A stretch of 51,202 nucleotides of DNA from an uncultured Verrucomicrobia subdivision 3 bacterium (GCA_903922735.1 CAIXUZ010000051.1:1-51202); one strand, 5' to 3'; counted from the first letter of the stretch, positions 16,041-25,878 are shown. Notes: generated by a model from the letters alone, not told the origin. A program made the numbers and translations.

Positions 16041-19000
16041 TCACTTTGCGGGAACCATTTTTTGAAATTCCGGCAGGGCCCGCAGAGTGTTTAAGCGGGG
16101 GTCGGTGCGCGCGGTATTCACCAAATCATTGGCGGTGGGATTGCTGACAATTCTTTTGGTGCTGGCTTCCAGGGAAATCTTAAGATTTTGCAGGGCTTCA
16201 GTGGTTCTCCCCCCGATCGCCTGCAGCGCGGCCAGGTCGTAACGCGGCTCCGGTTGATCGGGTGCCAAAACCACGAGTTTCTGAATCGCCGTCTCCAGTT
16301 TGCCCAGATTGCCCATGCCGGCAAAGCTTTGGGCGATGGCGGCCGCCTCTTGAAATTTGATGGTGGGACGGGCGAGCGCAAGATCAAAAAGTTCCATGGC
16401 GCGGTTGGTCTGCTGCATTTGCAGATACGCGCCGCCGAGCGTGAGCAGATTGGCGACATCGTTTGGGTTGGTGCGGGCGATGTTTTCCATCGTGTTAATC
16501 TGGTTTATCGCCTGTGTCCGGTCGGCGGATTGGGCTTTGTAACCTTCCAGTTGACGGATGAGTTCCGTGATAGAATTGTTATAAGGGTCTAGTTTTTTAC
16601 AGGTTTTGGCGACGATGACGGCGTCATCGAAGCGTCCGTATTGCATGAGAAAATTGACATAGCGATAAACGGCTTCTGGGCTGTACGGGCAGAAGGCAAA
16701 AGCCTGCTTGAAGGCAAAATCAGTTTCGCGGATGAGTGCGGATTGGGCGGCGGCGGATTTCTGGCGGAACTCCGGCGGGCATTGTTGTCCCAGTCGCCAG
16801 GCATACATGCCCGCCTGGGAACTGCGGAGTTTGGAGAAGGCTTTCTGGGCGTCATCGTCGCGAACAAAGGCGCGGGCCCCGGTGTAGCCCTTGTAATTGT
16901 TGCGCACATAAGTGCGTTCGCAGAAATCAGCAATTTGCTGGACGGTCGTATCGTAGGTAATCCAATTGCCGCACAGGCGGGTGGAAAAGTCGCTCCAGAA
17001 TTTGTGGTCGAGATCAAAGACCTCCTGCGAAAGCTCGGTCACCGGATTCCGGTTGATCTTCATGATGATGCCAAAGGGGGTTTCGTAAGGATACATCCAG
17101 TCGAGCGGGAAACTTTCCTCGATGTAGAATTCATTGGTCGGGCAGTTATCAAAGATCACCTTGCAGAGCAGACCGTTGATGTTCATCACGGCGACCTGGC
17201 CGGAGACCTGGACCCGGCCGTTTTCAATGCGCACGTCTTCGCCGGGCCGGAGTTGGTTGAGTTGGGATCGGCGGCCGACGTCCTGCGTATAGGTCTCAAA
17301 GCACTTTTGCGAATCTTCCGGCGAGGGGATGTAAATTTCATTGGCGGGATAAACGCCTTCGGCCCGCCGCCGGGTTTCCACATGCGCCCCCCACTTGGTG
17401 AACGGCACATCCAGCGTGTAATAGAGCAATTTGGCAATCCCTTCAATCAGCGCATTCCCGGATTCGCCGCTGCCGCTGTCAATGCCGTTCATGACGACAT
17501 TTCCGGAATTGTTGGCGCCCAAAATCAGGCAGGAAACATATTTGAACAACCGGCTGAAAAAGGGCGGGTCAATCTGCTTGGAGCGGTTGTATTGGGAGCG
17601 CAAATAACTCAAATAGGTGCCGTCGGCCAGGGCGTTTTGCGTGATGATATAGACGTCGCGGCGGTCAAATTTTTGATCTTGCTCCGGCTGGCAGCGGTGC
17701 GGAATAAAACTCTCGCAGAAGATGGTGTACGTCGGGCAGAAGCGGCCGGGGTCGGTGCCGCCAAAAAGCACGGTGTTGCGCGTCATTTCCGGGTAGATGA
17801 GTTTGCCCTGCTTGGGGTCTTTTAGCAGCGCGGCGCGCCGTTCATTGTCGTAGCTCAGCTTCCCGTTGGTGTCCATGAACGGCGGGGTGAACATGTCGTG
17901 TCCAAACCAGTAGCCAAACCAATGGTTGCGCTGCTCGCTCTTATACCAGTGCGTCAATCCGGAGCAGACCGGCATCATCAGGAAAATGCCGAGGAGAATC
18001 AACACGGGGCCGCGGCTGCGGTAGAGGAACAGGGCGATGATGAAAATCAGCGACAGCGCGAGCAGAATCAAGTTGGCGAACACTGGATTGCCGAATTGAC
18101 CCTTGTCAAAGGCCATGGCGATGTGCTGCGGCAGTTGGGAGAGGCTGATGGAACCCGCCGGTCCGTAGTAAAGTTTGCCTGTCGCGTCGAGCAGGCAGTA
18201 AACCGCCAGAATCACCGCAATGCCTCCGCCAATCAATCCCCAGCGGCGGAATTTCGCGTAGTGCGTCGCCACATACGCCGCCAGCAAGGTCAGACCGTAG
18301 CCGATCATCAGGGCGAATAATCCGTGCGAGGCGGTGTAGAAAACTTTGTTGAGATCCGAGGACTGGCGATCGGGTGAGACATTCAACAAAATGCCCAGCA
18401 GAACGGAAATGCAGATATAAACGGAAGTGACGCCGATGATCCAGCTGCGTTCCCGCTTGTGCATCTTCAGCAGGAATAGGAACGGCAAAAGGCCCACAAA
18501 AATGTATACCCAGCTGAAGGATTCGGATAATCCTTCGATGATATACCAAAGTTGAAACATGAACCGGCTCGGGTCGGAAAACACATTCAAACCGTGGACT
18601 GTTTCATACTGGCCGCGGCTGAGGGCGTGAAAAAATCCTTCCACGGTGCGCGGATAACCCCATTGCATGGGCGGAACCGTCATGCCCGAAATCGCTTCAT
18701 AAAAGTAGAAGGAGACGCCCGCGATCCACAGTAAGCCCATGATCACCAGCGTTTTCCATTCTGTTCCCGCACCCTGGGTCTTTAACGCCAGCCAGCCGCC
18801 GGTGAAAATGGAACCTAGGCCGACCACGTGGAAAAGAACGCCTTCCACATCCGTCATGTTTGCCAGCGCGGGAATGGAACTCTTCAACATCAGGCAGAGG
18901 ATATAAATCAAAGAGTTTCCCAGAAATAAATCACGTCCAATGCGTGGATGCGCCAGGACAATGATGATTTCTACCCCCATGGCGCTCAAGAGCAGCGTCT

Positions 19001-19676
19001 GGTGAATCGTCGCGCAGATGCCGTAAAACAACATGGCCAGATACAGGTATCGGCGTTGTTGCGGTGCGTAGCTCCAGCGCATCAGGAAGAGCATGACGGC
19101 AATCAGCCAGGGCACGCCGAACAGGGAAATGCGGTTGATCGCCACCGACTCCTTCCACATGAATCCATCCATCCCCATCAGGGTCCCGGCTACAAAACCG
19201 GATACCATGCAGATGGCGGTTTCCCATTCGCGGGAAACGTTTTTGATTTCCTCAATCCCCTCAATGAGCATGCTGCTGCCCCGCGAAACCATCATGCCGA
19301 CCATACCGCAACCCAGCGCGGCGGCGAACGATTGGCCCACTTCCACGCGCCAGGCCACGTTGCCGATCGGGAGAATCCAGGTCCAAAACCAGCTGTAAAT
19401 CGCCCAGAATGGATAGCCTGGCGGATGCGGGATGCCGGCGTAAAATGAAGCTGTGCAAAGTTCGCCCGAATCTTCCAGGGTCTGTTCCGGCGCCAGCGTC
19501 AGCAGATAAATGATCCAGATCACCCCAAAAGAGAGGGCGAAGGTCAGCCAGTCAATCCGGCGGAACAATGGCGGCACCACCACCGGTGCGGGCGAGGTGG
19601 CTGTTTTGGCGGATTCCTGGGTTTTCCCCGTGATGCTCTTGGCACCCTTGGTAGAATTGGGTTTCTGGTTTTCCAT
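16041..19676 (-). CDS. DUF2723 (TMEM260-like) membrane protein with C-terminal TPRs
   Basis: This is a very large protein of 1211 residues. After a Lys/Ser-rich cytoplasmic start, the first membrane segment (about 45-62) leads into the DUF2723 signature TLAPEQTLEDSGELCTASF and GIPHPPGYPFW (about 64-95), and some 11-13 membrane helices extend to about residue 590. A large soluble domain follows, then TPR-like repeats (about 980-1200). DUF2723 is the family of vertebrate TMEM260, reported to transfer O-mannose, so this may be a GT-C-type glycosyltransferase with periplasmic acceptor selection by the TPRs. The activity here is inferred. It is monocistronic. Confidence 0.8.
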   Translation of the reverse strand: MENQKPNSTKGAKSITGKTQESAKTATSPAPVVVPPLFRRIDWLTFALSFGVIWIIYLLTLAPEQTLEDSGELCTASFYAGIPHPPGYPFWAIYSWFWTWILPIGNVAWRVEVGQSFAAALGCGMVGMMVSRGSSMLIEGIEEIKNVSREWETAICMVSGFVAGTLMGMDGFMWKESVAINRISLFGVPWLIAVMLFLMRWSYAPQQRRYLYLAMLFYGICATIHQTLLLSAMGVEIIIVLAHPRIGRDLFLGNSLIYILCLMLKSSIPALANMTDVEGVLFHVVGLGSIFTGGWLALKTQGAGTEWKTLVIMGLLWIAGVSFYFYEAISGMTVPPMQWGYPRTVEGFFHALSRGQYETVHGLNVFSDPSRFMFQLWYIIEGLSESFSWVYIFVGLLPFLFLLKMHKRERSWIIGVTSVYICISVLLGILLNVSPDRQSSDLNKVFYTASHGLFALMIGYGLTLLAAYVATHYAKFRRWGLIGGGIAVILAVYCLLDATGKLYYGPAGSISLSQLPQHIAMAFDKGQFGNPVFANLILLALSLIFIIALFLYRSRGPVLILLGIFLMMPVCSGLTHWYKSEQRNHWFGYWFGHDMFTPPFMDTNGKLSYDNERRAALLKDPKQGKLIYPEMTRNTVLFGGTDPGRFCPTYTIFCESFIPHRCQPEQDQKFDRRDVYIITQNALADGTYLSYLRSQYNRSKQIDPPFFSRLFKYVSCLILGANNSGNVVMNGIDSGSGESGNALIEGIAKLLYYTLDVPFTKWGAHVETRRRAEGVYPANEIYIPSPEDSQKCFETYTQDVGRRSQLNQLRPGEDVRIENGRVQVSGQVAVMNINGLLCKVIFDNCPTNEFYIEESFPLDWMYPYETPFGIIMKINRNPVTELSQEVFDLDHKFWSDFSTRLCGNWITYDTTVQQIADFCERTYVRNNYKGYTGARAFVRDDDAQKAFSKLRSSQAGMYAWRLGQQCPPEFRQKSAAAQSALIRETDFAFKQAFAFCPYSPEAVYRYVNFLMQYGRFDDAVIVAKTCKKLDPYNNSITELIRQLEGYKAQSADRTQAINQINTMENIARTNPNDVANLLTLGGAYLQMQQTNRAMELFDLALARPTIKFQEAAAIAQSFAGMGNLGKLETAIQKLVVLAPDQPEPRYDLAALQAIGGRTTEALQNLKISLEASTKRIVSNPTANDLVNTARTDPRLNTLRALPEFQKMVPAK

Positions 19677-20057
19677 TTGGCTGCGTCTTTGGTTTTAAAA
19701 ATTGACTGAAAGTGTAAAACACATACTAGACTTGAAAACACTGGGGTTTGTCCAATCAAAAGTGACGCCACTGTAATCGTCTGGGGCATTTTCAGACTGT
19801 TCTTACTCCCTCTCCCCGCCCAAGCGGGGAGAGAGTTGGGGTGAGTGGATTTGAGCCAAAAATCATTGGCCTAATCACCTCGACCCTCATTCTTAAAATC
19901 ATGAAAAGTGGACCCTCAATAAACCAATCTCCAAATTTGACCGGCCTATTGGCCCGGCGTTCAATCTGGCGGGTTTGCGTTTTTAAGGGGGGAGTGAATT
20001 TGTTCTCAAAACCGGTTTAAGGTTGCGGGATCGAATGTGACTGTGTATTGGAAAAGC
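19677..20057. other. gene-free gap with a hairpin repeat
   Basis: This 380-bp gap is upstream of the DUF2723 gene and the VOC gene. It holds the CTCTCCCC hairpin at 19810-19833 within a CCCTCTCCCC...GGGGTGAG context and an otherwise unremarkable sequence with no good ORF. Confidence 0.6.
19810..19833. repeat. CTCTCCCC hairpin, dispersed-repeat type
   Basis: CTCTCCCCGC pairs perfectly (10 bp) with GCGGGGAGAG around a 4-nt CCAA loop and is followed by AGTTGGGGTGAG. From memory, this hairpin with the same downstream GGGGTGAG is a common dispersed element in many phyla. There is no T-run, so it is not a clear terminator. Confidence 0.75.
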
Positions 20058-20453
20058 ATGAATATTCACGTTGAACACATCGCCATCCCGGCGGCTGATC
20101 CCGTTGCCTTGAAAACCTGGTATGAAAGGGTCTTGGGCGCTGAAGCCGTCTGGGATAACGGCCAGAATCCGCCGACCTGTCTGATTTCGCTGGCGAACAT
20201 CTGGTTTGAAATCTATCCCGCCGAGGCGCCCTTGCCGGAACGCGGCAACAACAAGCTGGCCGGCTTTCGTCATCTCGCGCTGCGCGTGCCGTCGCTGGCC
20301 GCGGCGAAAGCCGGGTTGGAATCGCAAGGTGTGAAGTTTACGGAAGAGGTTCGCCCCGCCGCCGGTGGAGGGAAAATTCTTTTCTTCGCCGATGGTGAGG
20401 GGAATTTGTTGCACCTCGTCGAGCGCCCGGCCGATTTCAAGCTGGGCCGGTAG
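20058..20453 (+). CDS. VOC (glyoxalase/dioxygenase superfamily) protein
   Basis: The 131-residue single-domain protein starts MNIHVEHIAIPAADP, shows FRHLALRVPSLAAAKAGLESQG near the middle and ends with FFADGEGNLLHLVERP. His and Glu residues at the expected metal positions (early His, mid His, late Glu) are present. Family members include glyoxalase I, fosfomycin-resistance enzymes and extradiol dioxygenases; the substrate cannot be told. I chose ATG 20058, preceded by GGAAAAG, over an in-frame ATG 21 bp upstream. It converges on the LysR gene with a 14-bp gap. Confidence 0.82.
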   Translation: MNIHVEHIAIPAADPVALKTWYERVLGAEAVWDNGQNPPTCLISLANIWFEIYPAEAPLPERGNNKLAGFRHLALRVPSLAAAKAGLESQGVKFTEEVRPAAGGGKILFFADGEGNLLHLVERPADFKLGR

Positions 20454-20467
20454 TGGTGGGTGGTTGC

Positions 20468-21340
20468 TTACGTGATTTCCTTCGCCCGTTGTTTCGCCAC
20501 GTCCAAAAAGGCGTCCAGCAGCGGCGTGTTTTTTCCGCGCCATAATGCGCCGATCCGCGCGGGGGGGAAATCTTTCAGCGCCAGCGCCCGGACATTTTCC
20601 GGCAGGGATCGGCTGGGGACTTGCACGGACATGCCGATGCCCAGGCCGTTCGCCACATACGTTTCGATCAAATCGGTCGAACTGGCTTCGATGGTGGGAA
20701 ACCATTCCACCTCCAGCTCGGCCAGCCGCGACTGGAATAGTCGGGTCAGCAATTCCTGCGCGGGCAGGCAGATCAATGGGTCGTTGATCTTGTCGCGTTG
20801 CCAGAGTTCCAGCGGCGATTTCAACTTGCTGGTTTTCGGCACCAGCAAGACCATCGGTAGCTCCAGCAGCACCTGGGATTGGAAGCCGGCGGGCGGTTCG
20901 CGGTCGATCAGCGTGATGACCATGTCCACTTCGTCTCGCGCCAGCAATTCCACCAGTCGCGCGGCATAGCCTTCGCGTAATGAGACGGTCACGCCGGGAT
21001 ATTTCGTTTTGACTCCCTGCAATAGCCGCGGCAGATGTTCGCGGAGGACGATGGTTGACGCGCCCAGCCGGAAATGCCGCGCCTGGCCGCCTTGCAGTTC
21101 GCCCGCCACCGCATCCAGTTTGGAAAAAAACGGGGAGATGAATCCAAAAAGTTTTTCGCCGGCGGGCGTCAGTGCGAAGGGGCGCCTTTGAAACAGGGTC
21201 ACGCCCAGAAATTCCTCCAGTTGCGCCACCTGCGCGCTCACCGCCGGTTGCTGGATGCCATAGGGGATGTTCCGCACCGCCGGCATGATGCCGCCGTGTT
21301 TGGCGACATAATAAAAAAGTTCGAGGTGGTGGACATTCAT
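20468..21340 (-). CDS. LysR-family transcriptional regulator
   Basis: A 290-residue LysR-type activator: winged helix-turn-helix at the N-terminus (MNVHHLELFYYVAKHG, then QQPAVSAQVAQLEEFLG and LFQRRPFALTPAGE) and a periplasmic-binding-like effector domain after about residue 88. The start is ATG 21340; a longer frame from 21373 adds non-conserved residues. It is divergent from a small membrane-protein gene across a 73-bp gap, the usual LysR target arrangement; TTGGGCCAA lies there but no clear T-N11-A operator was verified. Effector unknown. Confidence 0.92.
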   Translation of the reverse strand: MNVHHLELFYYVAKHGGIMPAVRNIPYGIQQPAVSAQVAQLEEFLGVTLFQRRPFALTPAGEKLFGFISPFFSKLDAVAGELQGGQARHFRLGASTIVLREHLPRLLQGVKTKYPGVTVSLREGYAARLVELLARDEVDMVITLIDREPPAGFQSQVLLELPMVLLVPKTSKLKSPLELWQRDKINDPLICLPAQELLTRLFQSRLAELEVEWFPTIEASSTDLIETYVANGLGIGMSVQVPSRSLPENVRALALKDFPPARIGALWRGKNTPLLDAFLDVAKQRAKEIT

Positions 21341-21413
21341 TGAGCCAGACGATGTTGGGCCAAGTTTTATCAATTAACACCCTGGCGGCAAGCGCGGATA
21401 CAGTGGCGGTGAA

Positions 21414-21809
21414 ATGAAAACTGAAATCACCCAAATCAACCTGCTCCTTGCCTGGCTGTGGATTCTGCTGGGCTTCATCTCCGGCTCGGTAATGGGAATG
21501 TCTTTCCATCGTGAAAACTGGCTGGGCGGCTACGCCAGTTTCCAGCGCCGGATGTATCGGCTCGGCCACATTTCCTTCTTCGGCCTCGGCGGGTTGAACC
21601 TGATGTTCTGTTTTACGGTGCGGTATTTCATGTTGACTGGCTCGATGATTCATTTTGCATCGCTGGCTTTCGTCATCGGCGCGATTACGATGCCGATAGG
21701 CTGCGCGATCATGGCCGGTTTCCCGAAGGCAACGATGATTTTCTCCGTGCCGGTCGTGAGCCTGATCACCGGCGCGACCTTGACCATCTGGCAACTTTTG
21801 AAATTATGA
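21414..21809 (+). CDS. four-helix inner-membrane protein, unknown
   Basis: This 131-residue protein has four predicted membrane helices (about 9-28, 46-70, 76-98, 104-128) and no recognised catalytic motif. A GGYASFQRRMYRLGHISF loop follows helix 1. The stop codon overlaps the next ATG by 4 bp, so it is coupled to the lipoprotein gene. It is divergent from a LysR gene that may control it. I do not recognise the family; it may be a conserved membrane protein of the lineage. Confidence 0.7.
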   Translation: MKTEITQINLLLAWLWILLGFISGSVMGMSFHRENWLGGYASFQRRMYRLGHISFFGLGGLNLMFCFTVRYFMLTGSMIHFASLAFVIGAITMPIGCAIMAGFPKATMIFSVPVVSLITGATLTIWQLLKL

Positions 21810-22246
21810 AGGCGGTTACCGCCAGTTTGTTTTTGTTGATTTTGGCCTGTCTGGGCCAGGGTTGCGTTATGGTGCCGGTTCCGGCTTCTGGCAAGGATGC
21901 TTCCTGCGGCACGCGTATCCGTCGGGAGGAAACCGGCTTCATCAAGCCCGGTCAGACGACGCGCGCCGAAGTGCTCGGTCGGTTTGGCCAGCCATTTGCG
22001 ATCCATGAAAAACCGGAAGCCATCGCCTACAACTGGGCGGTTATTACCTGGTATTGGTTTGGAGTGGGGGTAACCGGCTGTCCGGGCCTCAATTTTGACA
22101 GCGGAAGATTGTCCGAGCGTGGCGAGGTGCTGCTGCTCCAATTTGACCGTGATGATTGCGTCCAGCGATATGATTTTCGTCATTTGTCTGACCGTCAGAC
22201 AGTAAAGGAAGTGCTTGCCCAATGGAGCGAAACCAAACTTCGTTAA
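21806..22246 (+). CDS. lipoprotein with SmpA/OmlA (BamE)-like domain
   Basis: The 146-residue product starts with a hydrophobic signal and a weak lipobox ending at Cys20 (LGQGC), so it is probably an envelope lipoprotein. The segment ETGFIKPGQTTRAEVLGRFGQP (about 49-70) followed by a two-strand motif matches the SmpA/OmlA/BamE fold, which in BamE helps outer-membrane protein assembly. Here, coupling to a membrane protein and a radical-SAM gene suggests a separate lipoprotein family. Confidence in the fold is moderate. Confidence 0.68.
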   Translation: MKAVTASLFLLILACLGQGCVMVPVPASGKDASCGTRIRREETGFIKPGQTTRAEVLGRFGQPFAIHEKPEAIAYNWAVITWYWFGVGVTGCPGLNFDSGRLSERGEVLLLQFDRDDCVQRYDFRHLSDRQTVKEVLAQWSETKLR

Positions 22247-22258
22247 CCAATTATTATT

Positions 22259-23611
22259 ATGAAAAAAATCGCCTTCATCGCCCTGAGCGGCGTCCGCGCC
22301 CACAATGCGGAACTCTCGAAGCTTGGTCTCACGTTGCCCGGGTTTGTGGACCGCAACCGGATCATCGCCTCGCTGCCCAGCCTCGGCTTGCTCACGCTCG
22401 CCGGTTTGACGCCGGACCAGTTTGAAATCAGCTGTCACGAAATCGCCGATCTGAAAATGCTGCCGTCCTTGCCGGTGGATTTTGACCTTGTCGCCATCGG
22501 CACGTTTACCGCGCAATTTTACGAGGCTTGTGACGTGGCGGATTATTACCGCGCGAAAAACATTCCCGTGGTCATGGGCGGCATCACCGTCACCTCCCTG
22601 CGTGAGCAGGCGAAAGAGCATTGCACCAGCGTGGTCATTGGCGAGGGCGAACTGCTCTGGCCGGAGCTGCTCGCCGATTTCGAGCGCGGTTATTTAAAAC
22701 CTTTTTATGTCACCAGCCGGGAGTTTGACCTGGCCGATGCCCCGATGCCGCGCTTCGATTTGCTCGATCCGGACAAATACAATCGCCTCACCGTGCAGAC
22801 GAGCCGCGGTTGTCCGCACCAATGTGAATTTTGCGCCAGCTCCATTCTGCTGACTCCGCGCTATAAGGTGAAACCGGTGGAGAAAGTTATCGCCGAAATC
22901 CGTGCGATCAAAAACATCTGGGCCAGGCCGTTCATTGAGTTTGCCGACGACAACAGTTTCGTCCACCGCGAGCATTACAAAAAACTCCTGCGCGAGCTGG
23001 CCGTGGAAAATGTCCGTTGGTTCACCGAAGCCGATATTCGGGTGGCCGAGGATGACGAGCTGCTCGCGCTTATCCGTGATTCCGGCTGCCAGCAGATCCT
23101 CATCGGCCTCGAGAGCCCGCGCCGCACGAGCCTTTACGGCGTGGAAATGAAAAGTAATTGGAAGCTGCGTCAGCAGGATTATTACCAGTCCGCCATCGAA
23201 AAAATCCAGTCTTACGGCATCACGGTGAATGGCTGCTTCATCCTTGGCCTCGATGGTGACACCCGCGATGTGTTCGCCGATGTGCTGGATTTTGTGCGCG
23301 ACTCCGCGCTCTACGAAGTGCAGGTGACCTTTATGACCGCGTTCCCCGGCACGCCGCTTTACGCGCGGCTGAAAAAAGAGGGCCGCATCCTGCATGACCG
23401 CGCGTGGGAATTGTGCACCTTGTTTGACATCAACTTTCAGCCGAAAAACATGAGCGTCGCCGAATTGCAGGCTGGCTTTCTCGGCTTGGTAAAAGAACTT
23501 TACTCGGCTGAAGAAACCCGGTCGCGCCGGGCCGGTTTTAAACGCAGGTTAAAAGTTTCGCCTCATTTTGGCCGGAATGCCCGGCGTGGCGAATCGTCGC
23601 TTGCGGTGTAA
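22259..23611 (+). CDS. B12-binding-type radical SAM enzyme
   Basis: The 450-residue enzyme begins with a cobalamin-binding-like Rossmann domain (about 1-160; VVMGGITVTSLREQAKEH... and VVIGEGELLWPELL), then a radical SAM barrel with the [4Fe-4S] motif C185-x3-C189-x2-C192 (SRGCPHQCEFCASS), FIEFADDNSF and ILIGLESP. The canonical DxHxxG cobalamin motif is absent, so it may not bind B12 tightly. Relatives modify lipids, hopanoids or peptides; the substrate here is unknown. It follows the lipoprotein gene after 12 bp. Confidence 0.88.
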   Translation: MKKIAFIALSGVRAHNAELSKLGLTLPGFVDRNRIIASLPSLGLLTLAGLTPDQFEISCHEIADLKMLPSLPVDFDLVAIGTFTAQFYEACDVADYYRAKNIPVVMGGITVTSLREQAKEHCTSVVIGEGELLWPELLADFERGYLKPFYVTSREFDLADAPMPRFDLLDPDKYNRLTVQTSRGCPHQCEFCASSILLTPRYKVKPVEKVIAEIRAIKNIWARPFIEFADDNSFVHREHYKKLLRELAVENVRWFTEADIRVAEDDELLALIRDSGCQQILIGLESPRRTSLYGVEMKSNWKLRQQDYYQSAIEKIQSYGITVNGCFILGLDGDTRDVFADVLDFVRDSALYEVQVTFMTAFPGTPLYARLKKEGRILHDRAWELCTLFDINFQPKNMSVAELQAGFLGLVKELYSAEETRSRRAGFKRRLKVSPHFGRNARRGESSLAV

Positions 23612-23641
23612 GTCCGAGCCCCCGTTTTCAGGACTTGGTTG

Positions 23642-24085
23642 TCACCGGTCAGTGGTTTTAATGTTCTTCGCGCGCAGGACGAGCAGGGGAATTTGAGTGT
23701 AATGGCGAACCTGGGTGATGGTGCTGCCGTGAAACAGGTCGCCGAAGAAACGGTGCCCGTGGCTCGTCATCGCAATCAGATCGCAGTTTTCCGCGTCGGC
23801 CACGCGCAATATCTCGGCCGGCGGGTCGCCCATGGCCAGCTGCGTTTTCACCGCGAGCCCATGCTGGCGCAATGTCTGGGCGGCGGCTTCGAGATAGTCG
23901 CGGTCGCCTTTGATTTCCTCTGATTCGGCGAGCTTCAACTGGTCAAAACAGCGGGCGGCAAAGCCGTCGGCGACGTGGAGCAAAAGAATTTCGGATTGGA
24001 ATTTTGCGGCAAGTTCGGCGACGTGCGGCAGGATGGTTTGATCGGCCGGCCCGTTTTCCAGGGCGATGAGGATTTTTTTATACAT
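23642..24085 (-). CDS. universal stress protein
   Basis: The 147-residue UspA-like protein has the usual alpha/beta fold: KKILIALENGP at the start, LLLHV near 40 and the ATP-binding C-terminal motif GHRFFGDLFHGST preceding IPLLVLR. It starts 15 bp after the mntH stop in the same direction, so it is likely co-transcribed with the manganese transporter. UspA proteins are induced in stress; a role coupled to metal or oxidative stress is inferred. Confidence 0.9.
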   Translation of the reverse strand: MYKKILIALENGPADQTILPHVAELAAKFQSEILLLHVADGFAARCFDQLKLAESEEIKGDRDYLEAAAQTLRQHGLAVKTQLAMGDPPAEILRVADAENCDLIAMTSHGHRFFGDLFHGSTITQVRHYTQIPLLVLRAKNIKTTDR

Positions 24086-24100
24086 GGCTGGCTCCGGGGG

Positions 24101-25450
24101 TTATTTGCTCCAATTGCGAAAAGTGTAAAACAGCAGGACGGCGTTGAGCAGGATGATGAGCAGGGTGGTGAGCCATGCGAGGAATTTCAGCCAGGGCGGG
24201 TTGACGAATTCGCCCATGCGCTTCTTGTCACTGGTAAAAAGGACCAGCGGCACGACGGCAAAGGACAGCTGCACGCTCAGGATGACCTGGCTGAATAGTA
24301 GCAGCTTGGCCACGCCGCTATTGCCGTAAAGCGCGGTGACGATGACGGCCGGCACAATGGCGATTCCCCGGGTGATGAGCCGGCGCAGCCAGGGGCGCAG
24401 GCGCAGATTCAGAAAACCTTCCATCACAATCTGGCCGGCGAGCGTGCCGGTGAGGGTGGAATTCTGGCCGGACGCCAGCAGCGCCAGCGCGAACACCGCG
24501 CTGGCCATGCCGACCCCGAGGGTGGGGCTTAACAGCTGGTAGGCGTCCTGGATTTCCGCCACATCGTGCTGGCCGCGCGAATAAAACGTCGCGGCGGACA
24601 CGATGAGGATGGCGGCGTTGATGAACAGCGCCAGCGTCAGCGCGGTGGCCGTGTCAATCGTCGCGAAGCGGATGGCCTCCCGTTTGCCTTCGGCGTTCTG
24701 TTCGTATTTGCGTGTTTGGATGATGGAGGAGTGCAGATATAAATTATGCGGCATGACCGTTGCCCCCAGAATGCCGATGGCGATATAGAGCATGGCCGGG
24801 TTGGTGACGATTTGCGCCGTGGGCATGAAGCCTTTCAGAACCTCGGCGACATCCGGTTTGGAGAAAATCAATTCCAGCAGAAAACTGGCGCCGATGAGCG
24901 CAATCAGCGCGATGACCAGTGCTTCGAGATAGCGAAAACCCCGCTTCTGTAGCAGCATCACCACCAGCACGTCCAGGGCGGTGAGAATGACGCCGGCGAT
25001 GAGCGGGATCTTGAAGAGCAGATTCAATGCGACGGCCGAACCAATGACTTCCGCCAGGTCGCAGGCGCAAATGGCGATTTCGCACAGCACCCAGAGCGAG
25101 ATGGCGACGCGTTTGGAATAGTGGTCCCGGCAGGTTTGCGCCAGGTCGCGGCCGGTGGCGATGCCCAGCCGCGCGGAGAGCGTCTGGAGCAAAATCGCCA
25201 TGAGGTTCGCGAGCAGGATGACCGAGAGCAGCGTGTAGCCGAAGGCGGAACCCCCCGCGAGGTCGGTCGCCCAGTTGCCGGGATCCATGTAGCCGACCGC
25301 GACCAGATAGCCGGGGCCGGAGAACGCGAGCAGTTTGCGCCAGAAGCTGTAAGTTTTTGGCACCGGAATAGTGCGGTAGGATTCCGGCAGGCTGGGAATG
25401 TCACTGCGGGTATCCGGCTTCACGTCACTGGCGCCTTCAGTTTTCAACAA
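24101..25450 (-). CDS. mntH: Nramp-family divalent metal transporter
   Basis: The 449-residue proton-coupled Mn2+/Fe2+ importer has about 11 membrane helices. The diagnostic metal-binding motifs are DPGN (56-59, in [11 protein letters not shown]) and MPHNLYLHS in helix 6 (about 229). The usual long charged N-terminus is present. It is 83 bp from the divergent DUF971 gene and upstream of uspA. No MntR box or yybP-ykoY riboswitch was recognised in that gap. Confidence 0.95.
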   Translation of the reverse strand: MLKTEGASDVKPDTRSDIPSLPESYRTIPVPKTYSFWRKLLAFSGPGYLVAVGYMDPGNWATDLAGGSAFGYTLLSVILLANLMAILLQTLSARLGIATGRDLAQTCRDHYSKRVAISLWVLCEIAICACDLAEVIGSAVALNLLFKIPLIAGVILTALDVLVVMLLQKRGFRYLEALVIALIALIGASFLLELIFSKPDVAEVLKGFMPTAQIVTNPAMLYIAIGILGATVMPHNLYLHSSIIQTRKYEQNAEGKREAIRFATIDTATALTLALFINAAILIVSAATFYSRGQHDVAEIQDAYQLLSPTLGVGMASAVFALALLASGQNSTLTGTLAGQIVMEGFLNLRLRPWLRRLITRGIAIVPAVIVTALYGNSGVAKLLLFSQVILSVQLSFAVVPLVLFTSDKKRMGEFVNPPWLKFLAWLTTLLIILLNAVLLFYTFRNWSK

Positions 25451-25533
25451 AAAAAAGATTACCGGCTGTTAACGGCGAGTCAATGAAATCGGAAAAGGTG
25501 GACGGCGCCGGGATTTGAAAATAACCTGCCCCG

Positions 25534-25830
25534 ATGCGACCGCTGGACATTCAATCGATTGGATCGGAACTGGCCATCAAGTGGGCTGATGGCCGCGAAG
25601 ATTTCATAGCCTTGGAAAAACTGCGCCGGGCCTGTCCCTGCGCCGGTTGCAAAGGCGAGATTGACATTCTTGGCAACCTCTACAAAAACCCGGAAAAGCC
25701 CTACGCGGCCAATGCGTTTGAACTGGTGAAGCTGGTTAGCGTGGGCGGTTATGCCCTTCAGCCGGTTTGGGCGGATGGCCATAACACGGGTATCTACTCC
25801 TTTGAATATCTCCGCCAGTTTGGATTATAG
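25534..25830 (+). CDS. DUF971-domain protein
   Basis: The 98-residue protein matches DUF971 (gamma-butyrobetaine hydroxylase N-terminal-like): ISIGSELAIKW-like start, LRRACPCAGCKG with paired cysteines, and GGYALQPVWADGHNTGIYSFEYLR. The cysteine pair plus the conserved His/Trp region suggest zinc or Fe-S related function; the family is often found next to Fe-S cluster assembly genes. It ends at the bidirectional terminator at 25879-25910. Confidence 0.88.
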   Translation: MRPLDIQSIGSELAIKWADGREDFIALEKLRRACPCAGCKGEIDILGNLYKNPEKPYAANAFELVKLVSVGGYALQPVWADGHNTGIYSFEYLRQFGL

Positions 25831-25878
25831 CCAAATTATAAGGGCAAACTTTGTTCGCAGTACTTGTGCCCGAATGCT

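Noticed and set aside
19983..21794. 603-residue minus-strand ORF
   Set aside because: It overlaps two convincing genes (VOC and LysR), its protein is Arg/Gly/His-rich without any domain, and its length reflects GC-rich shadow frames.
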